Shown here one piece after another: positions 13,116 to 24,404 of a DNA stretch of 64,000 bases (position 1 is its first letter; every line of letters begins with the position of its first letter). Location: positions 7,842,601-7,906,600 of the forward strand of contig OY987237.1 of NCBI GenBank assembly GCA_963920705.1, read 5' to 3'. The stretch comes from Odiellus spinosus. Its lineage: Eukaryota > Arthropoda > Arachnida > Opiliones > Phalangiidae. The notes beneath the pieces are model-generated. The model was not told where the DNA came from and did not search any database. It saw only the letters and a list, made by a program, of their open reading frames with translations. The position numbers and the translations under genes were made by a program.

Positions 13116-14299
13116 AAAGATTGAATAATTTATATGATAAATGGCAATTTTCAATTTCATTTCAATCTCCCTTCATTTATTATCGAATATTATTAATATT
13201 TATCTAAAATGTATACATAGTTGATAAAAAAAATGTTATACAAGCGATAAACCTAAATTTATCCCATATCTTTAGAGATAAAATCGTGGGAAAATCAAAA
13301 CCTCATTGGATATATGCCTATATATAAATTATAATATAATCCTATTAATTTTCATGAGAATTTGTTTGACACGAACTGCTTTCTTTTCAACGAGATTTAA
13401 CATTGTGTATCATTTTTGCATAATGCCAACTACTTCTCGAACAGTAAGTATAGAAAATTGACGCTACGAAATTTCAATCCAAAATAATTATTTGCTTTTA
13501 GAGGTGGCAAAGTTGAAACCACAAGCTAAATCATACATGGATGAAGTTGACACGAAATTAAAGGGCAAGTATAGTAAGCAGAACCTTATTCATATTTTGT
13601 TAGTTTGATTAAAACGTTACAATCTTAACCTTTTAAACATGGAATTAAGGTAGAGTCTTTTATTAGTTATTGGTTATAATTAAATTAAATATTATCTACT
13701 CGAAGCACGATTTTTTATCGGTAATGACGTAAACCTTCGTTCTTAGAGAAGGAACTGTTATGGTCCTGGATATTTTCTTAAAAAATATTTATTTTTTTGC
13801 TAAAGTTTAGAGATTTCAATTCATTCTTGCTGATGTTAGTTACCCTTTAACTTTCAGGAGCGGGTTTCTAAAAATATATCTAAATACTGCATAAAGCCAG
13901 CGAAATAAATGATTTATCTTTTGATTGGTGGGCTTAGATATCACGTTTTCTAAAGTTCTCGAATTTCTAAAAGAGAAGAGCTCTCGCTATACAATTTATA
14001 GTTTATAATCTTTATAGAAATCATCTCGGAAAACTAAACATGATCCTGGATAAAATAAACAATTTTCCAGATTTTCTTTTTAAATGAAAGCTGCGATTAT
14101 AATCGAGGTGTAACGAACTTCAGTCGTAGGATTTAATCTAATACTCAATTCTACTTTGATTTAGCAGCAAGATACTCCAGAGTCGATTTATCTCGTACAA
14201 TTTTTTGACTTTGAGATAGGGGAGCCTAGCTTTGCTCGTGCTGCCAACTGTAGTTGGAATTAAATATATAGTCTTGAAGAAAGTGAATTAGTATATAAT
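13116..14299. other. Non-coding, nothing recognised
   Basis: AT-rich with no long ORF. TTGTGTATCATTTTTGCATA near 13404 resembles a dispersed word seen at 6.1, 11.1 and 61.4 kb. Confidence 0.35.
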
Positions 14300-14705
14300 T
14301 TTGCAAACCAAATTTGCAAACCGTGCCCAACTTTTCACTAAAATTGCATTTGCAATTCTTGCCAAACTTTTTCAAAACCTACTAGTTTCCTCAAAATTTG
14401 TTTGCAAAGTTTGTCCAACTTTTCCAAAAACGTACTAGATTGCCCAAATTATGTTTGCAAAATTTGCAAAACTTTTCCAAAACGTACTAGATTGCCCAAA
14501 TTTTGTTGACAAACCTTGCTCAAACTCTTCAAAGATTACTACTTTCCTCAAAATATGTTTGCAAAGTTTGTCCAACTTTTCCATAACATACTAAATAGTT
14601 TGCTCAAATTATGTTGGCACACTTTTCCACACACTTTTCCAAAACCTATACGAAATTTTCCAAAACCTACTGTTTGCCCAAATTATATTGGCAAACCTTC
14701 TAAAT
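14300..14705. repeat. 53-bp degenerate minisatellite, 7-8 copies
   Basis: Repeats of TTTGCAAAGTTTGTCCAAC followed by TTTTCCAAAACGTACTAGA and TTGCCCAAATTATG. The spacing is 53 bases where it is cleanest (14401 to 14454) and looser at the ends. Confidence 0.85.
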
Positions 14706-15985
14706 AAAAATTAACTTGTGTTAAAATTCGTTTTATTAACCGTGAAAATTCGTATCGTAGACGCGTGTTTGAAATTTATTTCTGGCAATTGGATTCATGT
14801 TACGAATTTCCAACTCTCAAACACATTATTCGAAAACGGTGGGAGGCGGTCAGATTTTTCACGGTATTTAATGATGTTTAAATAAAGCATAAAAGAGGAA
14901 ATAGAGTGGAGGTATAAAATCGGGAGTAGAAAATAGAGGGGGGTCTTGAGTCACGGCCAGTGGCCTCCAATCTGTCCGGCGCCAAATGTTCACCTGCCTA
15001 TTTCCACGTAATATTTGCAAGCGTGCCAATATAGAATTTTACTAACTACGTACGTCACGATTATATTGGCCAACTGTTTCTCTTCCTACATTCAGAATAA
15101 ATTTAAAAATTCACCACGCACGAAACCAAACACGCATTATGATTTAGAGAATAAATACCGAGCGAAAATAGGCAGTCTAAGGTTGTACGAGCTGCAAACT
15201 AAAATTGGCATGATTTGGACACTAGAACTTCTGCTCACCAACTGCGAAAGACGCCTAAACTAATTTACATCGCAAAGGCTCCGGTTTCGCCCTTAACCCT
15301 AATCTAATCAAACTTCCAAATAGGGTTAAATTAGAATTGCAAACTTCATTAGTACGGTTATGATGAGAGGAATTTCTCAAATTTATGGATAGATTTAAAG
15401 CCTCTAAATATTGTTATTGATTGCGTGGCTTCCATTATTTATACTATAGTTATAAATTAAGTATATTTTTAATAAGAAAGTCAAATATTTAGGCTTATCA
15501 GACCTGGACATCTGGTGCCTTACAAAAGCTGTTCAAAACAATGTTTTCCTCGGTTTTCCTTCACTTAAAGATAATTTAATTCACGAACCTTAACTTCCTA
15601 ACTTGAAAACGCTTATTAAACATCACCATACATCGTAATTATTCGAAAAAATAATTATAACCTAAACCTAAAAATAAATAAAATTAAAACTCAAGCTTCG
15701 ATTTTAATTTAAAGCAACGCGTTTGCAATAAAAGAAAGCGCCTTTATACTCAAATCGTTAACTATAATTTTAGTTATTATAGATAACTGGTGTCCTAGCT
15801 TTATCCGAGAAATTAAGTATAGGCAACCTAAAATTTTGATAGTTTTCTGTCTCTATTTCTTTACGATTTCAAAAATATTTTGTTCCCGAAACCATTGAAT
15901 TAATTTACATTCGGTTTTAACTGTACCATGATGATGGTCACCTCGCTTCATCAAGTTTCAAATAAAGTTAACGACCTTCAAACCA
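14706..15985. other. Non-coding, nothing recognised
   Basis: The left flank of the BEL/Pao insertion. Only short chance frames are seen. A segment GGTTGTACGAGCTGCAAAC near 15181 resembles words near 472 and 14223 and may be part of an old dispersed repeat. Confidence 0.35.
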
Positions 15986-15990
15986 GACCC
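15986..15990. repeat. Target-site duplication, left (GACCC)
   Basis: GACCC directly before the 5' LTR is repeated at 22998-23002 directly after the 3' LTR. A 5-bp duplication is typical of BEL/Pao integration. Confidence 0.9.
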
Positions 15991-16686
15991 TGTAGAATAA
16001 TTTGTATTATAATTAATTTTGTTTTAATAATTTTTAAATTAAGTGTTGTAAAAATATTTTGGGCCCAAAAATTGTTGTAAATAATGATTATAATTCTTGT
16101 AATTCTTTAATGTTCAATGTTCTGTATATAACCAATATTTCTTCATGTTCAATATGTTTATAATTTTGTCATTTTTATTGTCAATATCCTCTTTTTAAAA
16201 ACTTTTCATTGTGTATTATATTATTGTAAAAATTTTGCTAAATTTCAACATTTTTGGTAGAAAAACCCAAAACCCCTGCTGTGGGGAATCGAGCGGGAAA
16301 AAGAGAGCTCATTGGAGGGTAAAAATAAAATAAAATAAAAACAGGTGCTGGTACTTGCCTCGTGGCAAAATAGAAAGAAAACTTTTTTTTGGTTAAGAAC
16401 AATTTTGGAATTTGAGCGAGCAGGCCACTGGGTCATAATAATGGAGCGTAGGGACATTGGTCCAAAAAGTTAGAAAAAATTATGTAAAATTTGAGCGAAG
16501 ATTTAAGCGAGCGAGTCAAAAATAAATAAAGTAATAAGTGCCCGTCATGTAGGTTAAGAAAACTAATTAAGTGTTCTATTTATTTCACGCGATCACGGAA
16601 TCTTTAAATGCGCTAAGATCCAAATGTTTCAGTCCGTTAGGATCTTAATTAAAAATCGAGCTCTCCCAAACAAAAAATAAACTACA
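15991..16686 (+). repeat. 5' LTR of BEL/Pao element
   Basis: Begins TGTAGAATAATTTG and ends AAACAAAAAATAAACTACA, giving the TG...CA ends usual for LTRs. It matches the 3' LTR over its whole length apart from one base. A GTATATAACC stretch (about 16125) could be a TATA-type promoter, and AATAAATAAAG (about 16521) a polyadenylation signal. A minus-strand frame in each LTR is an identical shadow ORF. Confidence 0.97.
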
Positions 16687-16691
16687 TTTTT

Positions 16692-16711
16692 TGGTGCCGC
16701 GAAACCCGGGA
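16692..16711 (+). promoter_or_regulatory. Putative tRNA primer-binding site
   Basis: TGGTGCCGCGAAACCCGGGA starts five bases after the 5' LTR. The leading TGG matches the complement of a tRNA 3' CCA end, and the position is right for the minus-strand primer site. Which tRNA it pairs with was not determined. Confidence 0.75.
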
Positions 16712-16740
16712 TTGTGACGAGTGAGAAACAATAGAACATC

Positions 16741-19700
16741 ATGGCGAGTGAATTGCAAAAGCAAAACATAAAACGGAATGCTATCCGAAATAGCATAAAA
16801 CGAGCTTTAGATGAAATTCAGACGGAACTTCAAGAACCGGTCATCAACGAGGACAAATTAGCGGATCAATTTGCGCAAATCGTTTCTAGAGAAAAGAAAA
16901 TGGCAGCGCTAAATCAAACGATTTTCGAATTGCTTTGTGATGAAGATGAACTGGTAAAAGAAGTAGAAGAGGTCGAAGAGTGGACGGACAAAATCACCCT
17001 TTGGAAAGACAGAGCGAGGCGATGGATAGAGAGAAATCAGTATATCTCATCGAAAGGAAACGCGGCAACGGACTTTTCGCCGACCACCGGAGCCACGCTG
17101 ACCGGAGATACGACGACGACAGCAACCGGAGCTTCAACGTCTTCGACGGAAAACGCGACGACTTCAACGTCCTCGACGGAAAACGCGACGCCTTCGACCG
17201 GAGAAAAAACATCGTCAGCGGAAAGTGTGATCTCGATCGGGTCAAAAAGTTCGACCGGCAGGTCCTCTACGGCAACGAGCAGCCTACCTACAGTGAAACT
17301 TCCTCATCTACAAATTAGAAAATTCAACGGAAACCTGGATCAGTGGCAACGATTCTGGAATCAATTCGAGGGAGCGATTCACCTGAACACCAACATCAGC
17401 GACTCAGATAAGTTCAATTATTTAAGGTCTTATTTAGAGGGCCAAGCGGAAAAAGCGATAGAAGGTTTAAATATGTCAGAAGATAGTTACGCTACCGCTA
17501 TAGAAATTTTAGAAAACCGATTTGGTCGAAAAGAACTAATGATTAGCACCCGTTTGAACAATTTTTTTAAGTTACAAAGTGTACAAAAATCTAGTGATGT
17601 TAATGGGCTCAGGCTGTTGCACGACGCGTGCCAAATTGAGGTTCGAAGTCTCGAAGCGTTAGGTATGGTTAGTGAAAATTACGGGGAATTGCTAGCGCAT
17701 ATGTTAGGAGGGTTGTTGCCGTTAGATATTCTTGAGCTGTATAGTAGAGAGAAAGGAGAAAAAGATACTTGGAAAATAGAAGAAGTTTTAGGTTTTCTAC
17801 GTAGAGAAATCGAGTGCAAAGAGCGAGCTTTGGCCGTGCATAGAACGGCGGTTCATAATAAAACAAATAGTAATAACACTCACGTGGAAAGAAGTAGAGA
17901 AAGGTTTAGTCAAAATTCATTTGGAAAATCAAATTTGCCATCAGCCGCAGCCCTAAACACAGGTGTAGGATCGTATAATAGAGCGTGCCCTTTTTGCGAA
18001 GGGGCCCATCCCTATTATACCTGTTACAAACTAAATATTAGTGATAGAAAAACAATTGCATTGAAAAAGAGACTATGCTTTTTATGCTTAAATTCTGGTC
18101 ACTCCGCGCAAAATTGTAGCAGTAGAATTCAAAGGTGTAGAAAATGTGGCCGTAGGCATCATCAGATATTATGTGATCGAGACCATTCTGAGCAAAATAA
18201 TAACAATACAGAGCCTAAAAGACTAAACCCCTCCGAATCAGCCGCTAGTAATAATAATACAGCTATTATGCACGCAGCTGCTAGAAGTAACGAGCAAAAT
18301 TCCGAAATATTACTTCAAACAGCGCGCGCGGTAGTAATGGGCCCTAGCGGAGAGATAGGTAAAGTTAGATGTTTATTGGATGGTGGAAGCCATCGTTGTT
18401 TTGTCAAAGAAAGCCTATCTAGAGAATTAAAGTTAGAGCTAATTGGGGAGGAATTAATAAACATTCATCCCTTTGGGCGAGAAACACCTATTGTAGCAAA
18501 AAGACGCAAGGTTAAGATAATTCTCAAAAATGTCAACAATGATGAAAGGGTGGAAATCGAGGCATTAGAAACTCCCGAAATTAGTGGTATTGTTTTATCA
18601 GTCCCTAGTGGTAATATTGCGCAAGAAATGACTAAAAGAGGATTAAAGTTAGCTGATATGCAGGAAGGTAGCGTTAGGGGGACGGAAAACAAGATTGACA
18701 TTCTCATAGGATCAGATTATTTTTGGAAGGTGGCTAAAGCCACCCCCTTTTTACGTTTAAGCGAAGCTTTGGTAGCAATGGAGACTAAACTGGGCTGGAC
18801 GTTACAGGGTCCCGCTAATGTTAGTGGTTTAACAATAGGCGCGAATACTGTTGCTCTTATGAAAGTGTCAGTTAATGAAAGTAACGAAGATGAACTCCTA
18901 TCTAACCAAATGACCTCTTTTTGGGACTTAGAACACCTAGGCATATCTGATAGCAATGAATCTGAAACTAGAGATCAAAATAGGGCATTATTGTCATTCC
19001 AAGAAACCATTAAATTTTGTGACGAGCGTTACGAGGTAACTTTGCCTTGGAAAGACAATGTCAAGAGTTTAGGTGATAATTTTGATATTGCTAAAAAACG
19101 AACCCAAAACTTGTTAGTCAAACTGAAAGCCAATCCTACCGCGTTTCACGCTTACAATGAGGTAATTCAGGAACAGTTAAAGGCGGGTATTCTTGAGAAG
19201 GTTCCGGAAGTTGCGGAAAGCTCTTTAACAGGCCCCTTATATTATCTCCCCCACCGAGCTGTGTTTAAAAAAGATAGACTAACAACCAAAACAAGGGTAG
19301 TATGTGACGCTTCTTCACATGCTAGGAACGTTCCTTCTTTAAATGAATGTATAGATTCAGGGCCTAATTTATTACCAGAACTTTTCAAAATTTTAGTACG
19401 TTTTAGGGAAAATAAAATTGCAGTGACAGGAGACATTGAAAAAGCGTTTCATCAAATTAGTATTTCAGAGATTGACAGGGACGCGCTTAGATTCATTTGG
19501 GTGAAAGGTTTAACTAGTCCGGAGAATGAAAATTTTATAAATCTGCGCTTTACTAGAGTACCCTTTGGGGTTACGGCTAGCCCGTTTTTACTCGCCGCGA
19601 CGGTTAAACACCACGTGCAAAAATTTGAATGTGAATATCCTAACACTAGTCGCGCTTTACTCGAAGATCTTTACGTAGATGATTTGATCTCTGGGGAAGA

Positions 19701-22062
19701 TAGTGTAGAAAAGGCAGATACATTAATTAAAGAATCGAAAGAAATTATGGAAAAGGCCGGAATGCAATTACGAAAATGGAGAAGCAATTCAGAGTTTTTA
19801 AGACAGAAATGGGGTAACAAAACTAACAATGAGCAAAGCCTACTTAATCCAGACCCCCTTAAAGTTTTGGGCCTTATGTGGGACGAGGTAAACGATAATC
19901 TATTGAGTGAGGTAGAGCCCCTCCTACAATTTCTATTGTCTAGAAAAAACACGAAAAGATGGGTGTTAAAAGCCATAGCGCGTATATTCGACCCGCTAGG
20001 AGTTTTATCCCCATTTACGATAAAAGCAAAGTTGATTTTTCAAGAAATTTGGCAGGAAAAATCTAAGTTAGGATGGGATGAGCAGCTACCCTCTAAGTTT
20101 ATAGATAGTTTTAGCGAATGGTGTGGAGAATTACCAAACTTGACAAATATTAGCGTACCGAGGTTTTATTATAAAAATGAATTTGATCTTAAGCCTACAA
20201 TTATCGAGCTACATGGCTTCGTAGACTCAAGCGTACGTGCATACGCCTGTGCCTTCTATTTAAAAAGTGTATACGCAAATGGTTTAATTAACTCCGTACT
20301 GGTCGCCGCTAAAACGAGAGTAGCCCCTCTCGGATTAAAGAAATTAACGTTACCTCGCTTAGAGTTAATGGGTGCACTGTTGGGTGCAAGGTTATCAAAA
20401 ACTTTACTAGAAACGCTTACGGTCAAACCTGATAAATTAGTCATGTGGACCGATTCGACAATCGTTTTGAATTGGGTATTCGGGCGCGCGGATAGGTGGA
20501 AACAATTCGTGAGAAACCGCGTACGCGAAATTCAAAAGCTTACAGAGCCAAATTCCTGGAATCACTGTCCAGGAAAAATCAACCCAGCAGATATTCCCAC
20601 GCGCGGACTAAACCTATCAAAACTAACAAAGAACGACTCGTGGTGGCACGGGCCAAAATTTCTAACGGAATCGAAAAATTTTGAACCAAGTTTCAAACCG
20701 GGCGACGAAATTCCGCGAGAAATAGAAGACGAACTTGTAACGAAGACCGCAGACCTAGCGACAAATTTGAATCCAGTGGAAAAACTTGAGCCAATCTTAA
20801 AATTAGAAAAATACAGCGAGCTGAAGCCAATATTAAGAATAACCGCTTGGATTTTTCGGTTCGTTCGTAACGCTAAACCTAAAAGCGTAAGGACAGCAGG
20901 AACCTTGAGTGCGAAAGAGCTAGACGAAGCGGAGAAGTTCTGGGTAGCGAGCGCCCAAAGAGAAAACTACGGGGAGGAACTAAGCAGTCTCAAGAACGGG
21001 AAGCCAATTCGCAAGGATTCTAAAATTATTTCCTTAAGCCCTTTAATTGATGAACAAGGCTTATTAAGAGTCGGCGGGCGCCTAGATGCGTCAATTATGT
21101 CCTACCAAGAAAAACATCCGTATATACTGGCTTCCGATCACGAGTTAACCAAATTAATTTGTATCGCCAATCATCTGCGTTTAAAACACGCGGGAGTCAA
21201 TGACGTCATAGTGGAGTTGAGAGAGCGATATTGGGTTCCAAAAGGAAGAAGATTAGTCAAGAAAGTAGTCAACTCGTGCTCCAGATGCAAGATATTCCGA
21301 GCTAAGCCTTCAACAGCTGTCATGGCTCCTTTACCAGATATTAGAATAACTCCAGCCCCTCCTTTCGAAGTATGCGGGATCGACCACGCTGGTCCATTAT
21401 ATACAAGAAACAATAAAAAATGTTACGTCGCACTGTATACGTGTGCCGTGACACGTGCCATCCATTTGGAACTGGTTTCTGATTTGACCACAGAGAGCTT
21501 TCTATTATCTTTTCGACGGTTCATAGCGAGAAGAGGAATAGTGCGGGTAATCCTTAGTGACAACGCGGCCACTTTCAAACGCGCGGACGCGGACTTAAAA
21601 ATTCTATTAGAAAATATGAGAAGCCCGGCGGTCTTAGCTTATTTCGGAGCCTTAAAAATAACGTGGAAATACATTGCTGATAGAGGTGCATGGTGGGGAG
21701 GGTTTTGGGAGAGGCTGGTTAGGTCAGTCAAGACCAGCCTTCGCAAAGTCCTAGGCCAGGCCCATTTAAATTACGAAGAGCTTGAAACTCTGTTAATCGA
21801 AATTGAAGCCACGATAAATTCGAGACCGCTGACGTTTATTTATGAAAATCCAGGGGAACCATCACCCCTTACGCCAGCCCATTTTCTTGTGGGCAAAAGA
21901 TTGACCGCGTTGCCCTCGCAAATTTATTCGACGAGTGAAATACACCCTGCTAAAAAACGAGACTTACTCAAACGACTTAAATATCGACAAACACTTTTAG
22001 ATAGATATTGGGTGAGATGGAAAAAACGATTATTTGCTAGAGCTAAGATCGGCCCATCATAA
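16741..22062 (+). CDS. BEL/Pao Gag-Pol polyprotein (C-terminus out of frame)
   Basis: 1773 codons in one frame. Gag: N-terminal coiled-coil-like region, a Thr/Ser-rich linker (about 100-180), then a DUF1759-type Gag core (about 185-350). Three Cys/His knuckle-like motifs span about 416-478 (CPFCEGAHPYYTC, CFLCLNSGHSAQNC, CRKCGRRHHQILC). Protease: LLDGGS with Asp547, a variant of the usual D-S/T-G. Reverse transcriptase: active site YVDD at 978-981. RNase H: VDSSVRAYACAFY near 1161, WTDSTIVLNW near 1237, NPADIPTRG. Integrase: HHCC zinc domain near 1480-1520 and a DDE core with Asp1548, Asp1607 and Glu1657. It starts at the ATG in AACATCATGG. The frame ends early, 14 codons after a six-A run at 22021-22026; the expected C-terminal segment (DUF5641) lies in another frame just downstream. 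Confidence 0.95.
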   Translation: MASELQKQNIKRNAIRNSIKRALDEIQTELQEPVINEDKLADQFAQIVSREKKMAALNQTIFELLCDEDELVKEVEEVEEWTDKITLWKDRARRWIERNQYISSKGNAATDFSPTTGATLTGDTTTTATGASTSSTENATTSTSSTENATPSTGEKTSSAESVISIGSKSSTGRSSTATSSLPTVKLPHLQIRKFNGNLDQWQRFWNQFEGAIHLNTNISDSDKFNYLRSYLEGQAEKAIEGLNMSEDSYATAIEILENRFGRKELMISTRLNNFFKLQSVQKSSDVNGLRLLHDACQIEVRSLEALGMVSENYGELLAHMLGGLLPLDILELYSREKGEKDTWKIEEVLGFLRREIECKERALAVHRTAVHNKTNSNNTHVERSRERFSQNSFGKSNLPSAAALNTGVGSYNRACPFCEGAHPYYTCYKLNISDRKTIALKKRLCFLCLNSGHSAQNCSSRIQRCRKCGRRHHQILCDRDHSEQNNNNTEPKRLNPSESAASNNNTAIMHAAARSNEQNSEILLQTARAVVMGPSGEIGKVRCLLDGGSHRCFVKESLSRELKLELIGEELINIHPFGRETPIVAKRRKVKIILKNVNNDERVEIEALETPEISGIVLSVPSGNIAQEMTKRGLKLADMQEGSVRGTENKIDILIGSDYFWKVAKATPFLRLSEALVAMETKLGWTLQGPANVSGLTIGANTVALMKVSVNESNEDELLSNQMTSFWDLEHLGISDSNESETRDQNRALLSFQETIKFCDERYEVTLPWKDNVKSLGDNFDIAKKRTQNLLVKLKANPTAFHAYNEVIQEQLKAGILEKVPEVAESSLTGPLYYLPHRAVFKKDRLTTKTRVVCDASSHARNVPSLNECIDSGPNLLPELFKILVRFRENKIAVTGDIEKAFHQISISEIDRDALRFIWVKGLTSPENENFINLRFTRVPFGVTASPFLLAATVKHHVQKFECEYPNTSRALLEDLYVDDLISGEDSVEKADTLIKESKEIMEKAGMQLRKWRSNSEFLRQKWGNKTNNEQSLLNPDPLKVLGLMWDEVNDNLLSEVEPLLQFLLSRKNTKRWVLKAIARIFDPLGVLSPFTIKAKLIFQEIWQEKSKLGWDEQLPSKFIDSFSEWCGELPNLTNISVPRFYYKNEFDLKPTIIELHGFVDSSVRAYACAFYLKSVYANGLINSVLVAAKTRVAPLGLKKLTLPRLELMGALLGARLSKTLLETLTVKPDKLVMWTDSTIVLNWVFGRADRWKQFVRNRVREIQKLTEPNSWNHCPGKINPADIPTRGLNLSKLTKNDSWWHGPKFLTESKNFEPSFKPGDEIPREIEDELVTKTADLATNLNPVEKLEPILKLEKYSELKPILRITAWIFRFVRNAKPKSVRTAGTLSAKELDEAEKFWVASAQRENYGEELSSLKNGKPIRKDSKIISLSPLIDEQGLLRVGGRLDASIMSYQEKHPYILASDHELTKLICIANHLRLKHAGVNDVIVELRERYWVPKGRRLVKKVVNSCSRCKIFRAKPSTAVMAPLPDIRITPAPPFEVCGIDHAGPLYTRNNKKCYVALYTCAVTRAIHLELVSDLTTESFLLSFRRFIARRGIVRVILSDNAATFKRADADLKILLENMRSPAVLAYFGALKITWKYIADRGAWWGGFWERLVRSVKTSLRKVLGQAHLNYEELETLLIEIEATINSRPLTFIYENPGEPSPLTPAHFLVGKRLTALPSQIYSTSEIHPAKKRDLLKRLKYRQTLLDRYWVRWKKRLFARAKIGPS

Positions 22063-22273
22063 AATTTCAAACGGTGCACCCACTAAAGAGTTAAAAGTCG
22101 ACGATGTAGTACTGATTGAGGACTCAAAAATTCCTAGAACAATGTGGAAACTAGCTGTAATTGTAGAGCTTACTAAGGGCAGAGACGGCATAGTCCGCTC
22201 CTGTTACGTGCGTTTGCCCAATGGCAACCGCTTAAGGCGACCAGTGCAATTATTGTATAATTTAGAAATTTAA
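22028..22273 (+). pseudogene. C-terminal integrase segment (DUF5641) in shifted frame
   Basis: 81 codons open in a frame different from the main ORF, running into a stop at 22271-22273. The peptide contains KVDDVVLIEDSKIPRTMW and ends RRPVQLLYNLEI, the standard C-terminal pattern of BEL/Pao integrases. The shift sits at or near the A-run 22021-22026, where one base more or less would change frame. A -1 shift there reaches a stop within a few codons, so a canonical -1 programmed frameshift does not explain it. A mutation or a homopolymer sequencing error is most likely. Confidence 0.8.
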
Positions 22274-22290
22274 ATCTTGAACACTGTTCA

Positions 22291-22300
22291 AGGCGGGGAG
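22291..22300 (+). promoter_or_regulatory. Polypurine tract
   Basis: AGGCGGGGAG lies immediately before the 3' LTR, the expected site of plus-strand priming. Confidence 0.7.
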
Positions 22301-22997
22301 TGTAGAATAATTTGTATTATAATTAATTTTGTTTTAATAATTTTTAAATTAAGTGTTGTAAAAATATTTTGGGCCCAAAAATTGTTGTAAATAATGATTA
22401 TAATTCTTGTAATTCTTTAATGTTCAATGTTCTGTATATAACCAATATTTCTTCATGTTCAATATGTTTATAATTTTGTCATTTTTATTGTCAATATCCT
22501 CTTTTTAAAAACTTTTCATTGTGTATTATATTATTGTAAAAATTTTGCTAAATTTCAACATTTTTGGTAGAAAAACCCAAAACCCCTGCTGTGGGGAATC
22601 GAGCGGGAAAAAGAGAGCTCATTGGAGGGTAAAAATAAAATAAAATAAAAACAGGTGCTGGTACTTGCCTCGTGGCAAAATAGAAAGAAAACTTTTTTTT
22701 GGTTAAGAACAATTTTGGAATTTGAGCGAGCAGGCCACTGGGTCATAATAATGGAGCGTAGGGACATTGGTCCAAAAAGTTAGAAAAAATTATGTAAAAT
22801 TTGAGCGAAGATTTAAGCGAGCGAGTCAAAAATAAATAAAGTAATAAGTGCCCGTCATGTAGGTTAAGAAAACTAATTAAGTGTTCTATTTATTTCACGC
22901 GATCACGGAATCTTTAAATTGCGCTAAGATCCAAATGTTTCAGTCCGTTAGGATCTTAATTAAAAATCGAGCTCTCCCAAACAAAAAATAAACTACA
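22301..22997 (+). repeat. 3' LTR of BEL/Pao element
   Basis: Same sequence as the 5' LTR with one extra T. It begins TGTAGAATAATTTG and ends at the CA before the GACCC duplication. Confidence 0.97.
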
Positions 22998-23002
22998 GAC
23001 CC
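22998..23002. repeat. Target-site duplication, right (GACCC)
   Basis: Pairs with GACCC at 15986-15990. Confidence 0.9.
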
Positions 23003-24400
23003 AAGCCTAACGAATAAAATCCCCAAAATTTGGTTCACAAAAGTAAATTTGAAAAAGATTTCAATACAAAATGAAATATACGCGAAATACTAATATCGAA
23101 AGTTCAATCAAAAAAATAAATAAACTTTGAACAAAGTTTCGTGGAAAACAAGAAAGTATTGAGGCTAGCTAAGGATGAACAAAATAAAACCGGCTTAGGG
23201 CCAGTTTTAAAAGAATCCCAAGTTTCAGGAACTTTAAAAGATTTCGGAACGCTCTATTTTTCTTCCAAAGTCACTTTTAGATGGAGCAAAGAATCAAAAC
23301 CTCACGCCCTCGATTCTACTCCAAAAATCAGAGAGGAGAGACAGATAAGAGGGATGTTGGGGGATGAAGGATCAGAAAGTAAAAAAAAATCAATAGCAAC
23401 TACAAAAAGGCATCCAAAAAGACAGCACAAAGGAACGAGATAAAAAAGAGCCAAAAGGGAAAAAAAATGGCACTCATCTCTGGTTGATATAAACCTTTCC
23501 CAATCGGCCATTTTTTCTCGTGTCTGGAGGTGGCCATTGAGTATAGACTTTATACAGACAAAACTAAAATCTTCCCCAAATTCCACTCCTTATTTCCTTC
23601 CCAATTCTGGCGCGAAAAAAGGTGAATAGGACATATATTCTCCATTCACGATTTCAAGTCAATACAGAAAAGAATCTTGCCTTGAGCAATGTCAGCTGGC
23701 GTAACACTCTAACGTCATCTCGTGTCATCCCTCGGCTCTTTAAAAATTGAACCAATTTAAAGGTTTCTTCCCTTTTTCATAAAACGTCGTCTGCTTAAAT
23801 GATCTAGCCTTCCATTGGTCTCTTGATGTCAAGTCTAGAACAGATCCTATGTTTTAAGGGGACTGAATACGTCGTTTCCTTAGGTAATCAGCCTTCCCAT
23901 TGATCTCTTGATGTCAAAGTCTAAAGTCAGGACCAAGTCCTTTATCTAGTTTCAGGCATCAAGATGATCTGATTAAAATGGACATGAAAAGTCTGTCAAA
24001 GACTATAGGCAGAGGACTTCGGTATCGAAACGAAACAATTTTGGGGGTAAAAAACAACTAAATAACGCGTTTTCGTCTTTCACCTTCACTCGAAGTCAAA
24101 AATATTCAATTATTATTACAGGAAAAGTAGTTTCACATATAAAAATATGCTTTAAACGAGTCAGTTTCTACCCTATCTAACGACGGAGAAAAAACATTAT
24201 AGGAGTATGGGATCGGAATCTAAGCCAAGGTTTAAGGAAGAGGAGAGAAGAGATCGTAAAATAATGAGGTTAAGCCACCACGCATTATTTTCTTTACACA
24301 CTCTTATGAGCAACAGAAAAAATAACGGGGGGGGGGGGGGGGATTTCTTGAATGATTAAACAAGAAACTACGTTAAAGAGAGAGAAATGATTGAATCGTT
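23003..24400. other. Non-coding; old segmental duplication and poly-G run
   Basis: Frames of about 100 codons overlap on opposite strands at 23.14-23.59 kb in a GC-richer patch. The plus frame lacks an ATG start and neither is recognised. About 65 bases near 23786-23850 are repeated, diverged, near 23871-23935 (shared CTTGATGTCAA and TCTAAG-like words). A run of 16 G lies at 24327-24342. Confidence 0.5.
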
Positions 24401-24404
24401 GGTC

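Larger units (their letters stand above)
15991..22997 (+). mobile_element. Full-length BEL/Pao LTR retrotransposon
   Basis: A 7.0-kb element with two LTRs of about 696 bp, a primer-binding site, a Gag-Pol reading frame in the order Gag (DUF1759), zinc knuckles, protease, reverse transcriptase, RNase H, integrase, then a short polypurine tract. It is flanked by a perfect 5-bp duplication. The LTRs differ by a single inserted T (left AAATGCGC near 16617, right AAATTGCGC near 22918), so insertion is recent. The only obvious lesion is a frame change near the end of integrase. There is no envelope gene. It lies on the opposite strand to dip2 and the other genes. Confidence 0.97.

Noticed and set aside
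16245..16457. 70-codon minus frame in the 5' LTR, repeated at 22555-22767
   Set aside because: Identical because the LTRs are identical; it has no known function in BEL/Pao elements.
22018..22030. Canonical -1 programmed frameshift at the six-A run in the BEL/Pao element
   Set aside because: The slippery bases are not in the required register, and the -1 frame meets a stop within a few codons; the downstream segment is in the other frame.
24327..24342. Run of 16 G as a structured element such as a G-quadruplex signal
   Set aside because: A pure homopolymer of this length is more likely polymerase slippage or an assembly artefact; nothing around it supports a function.
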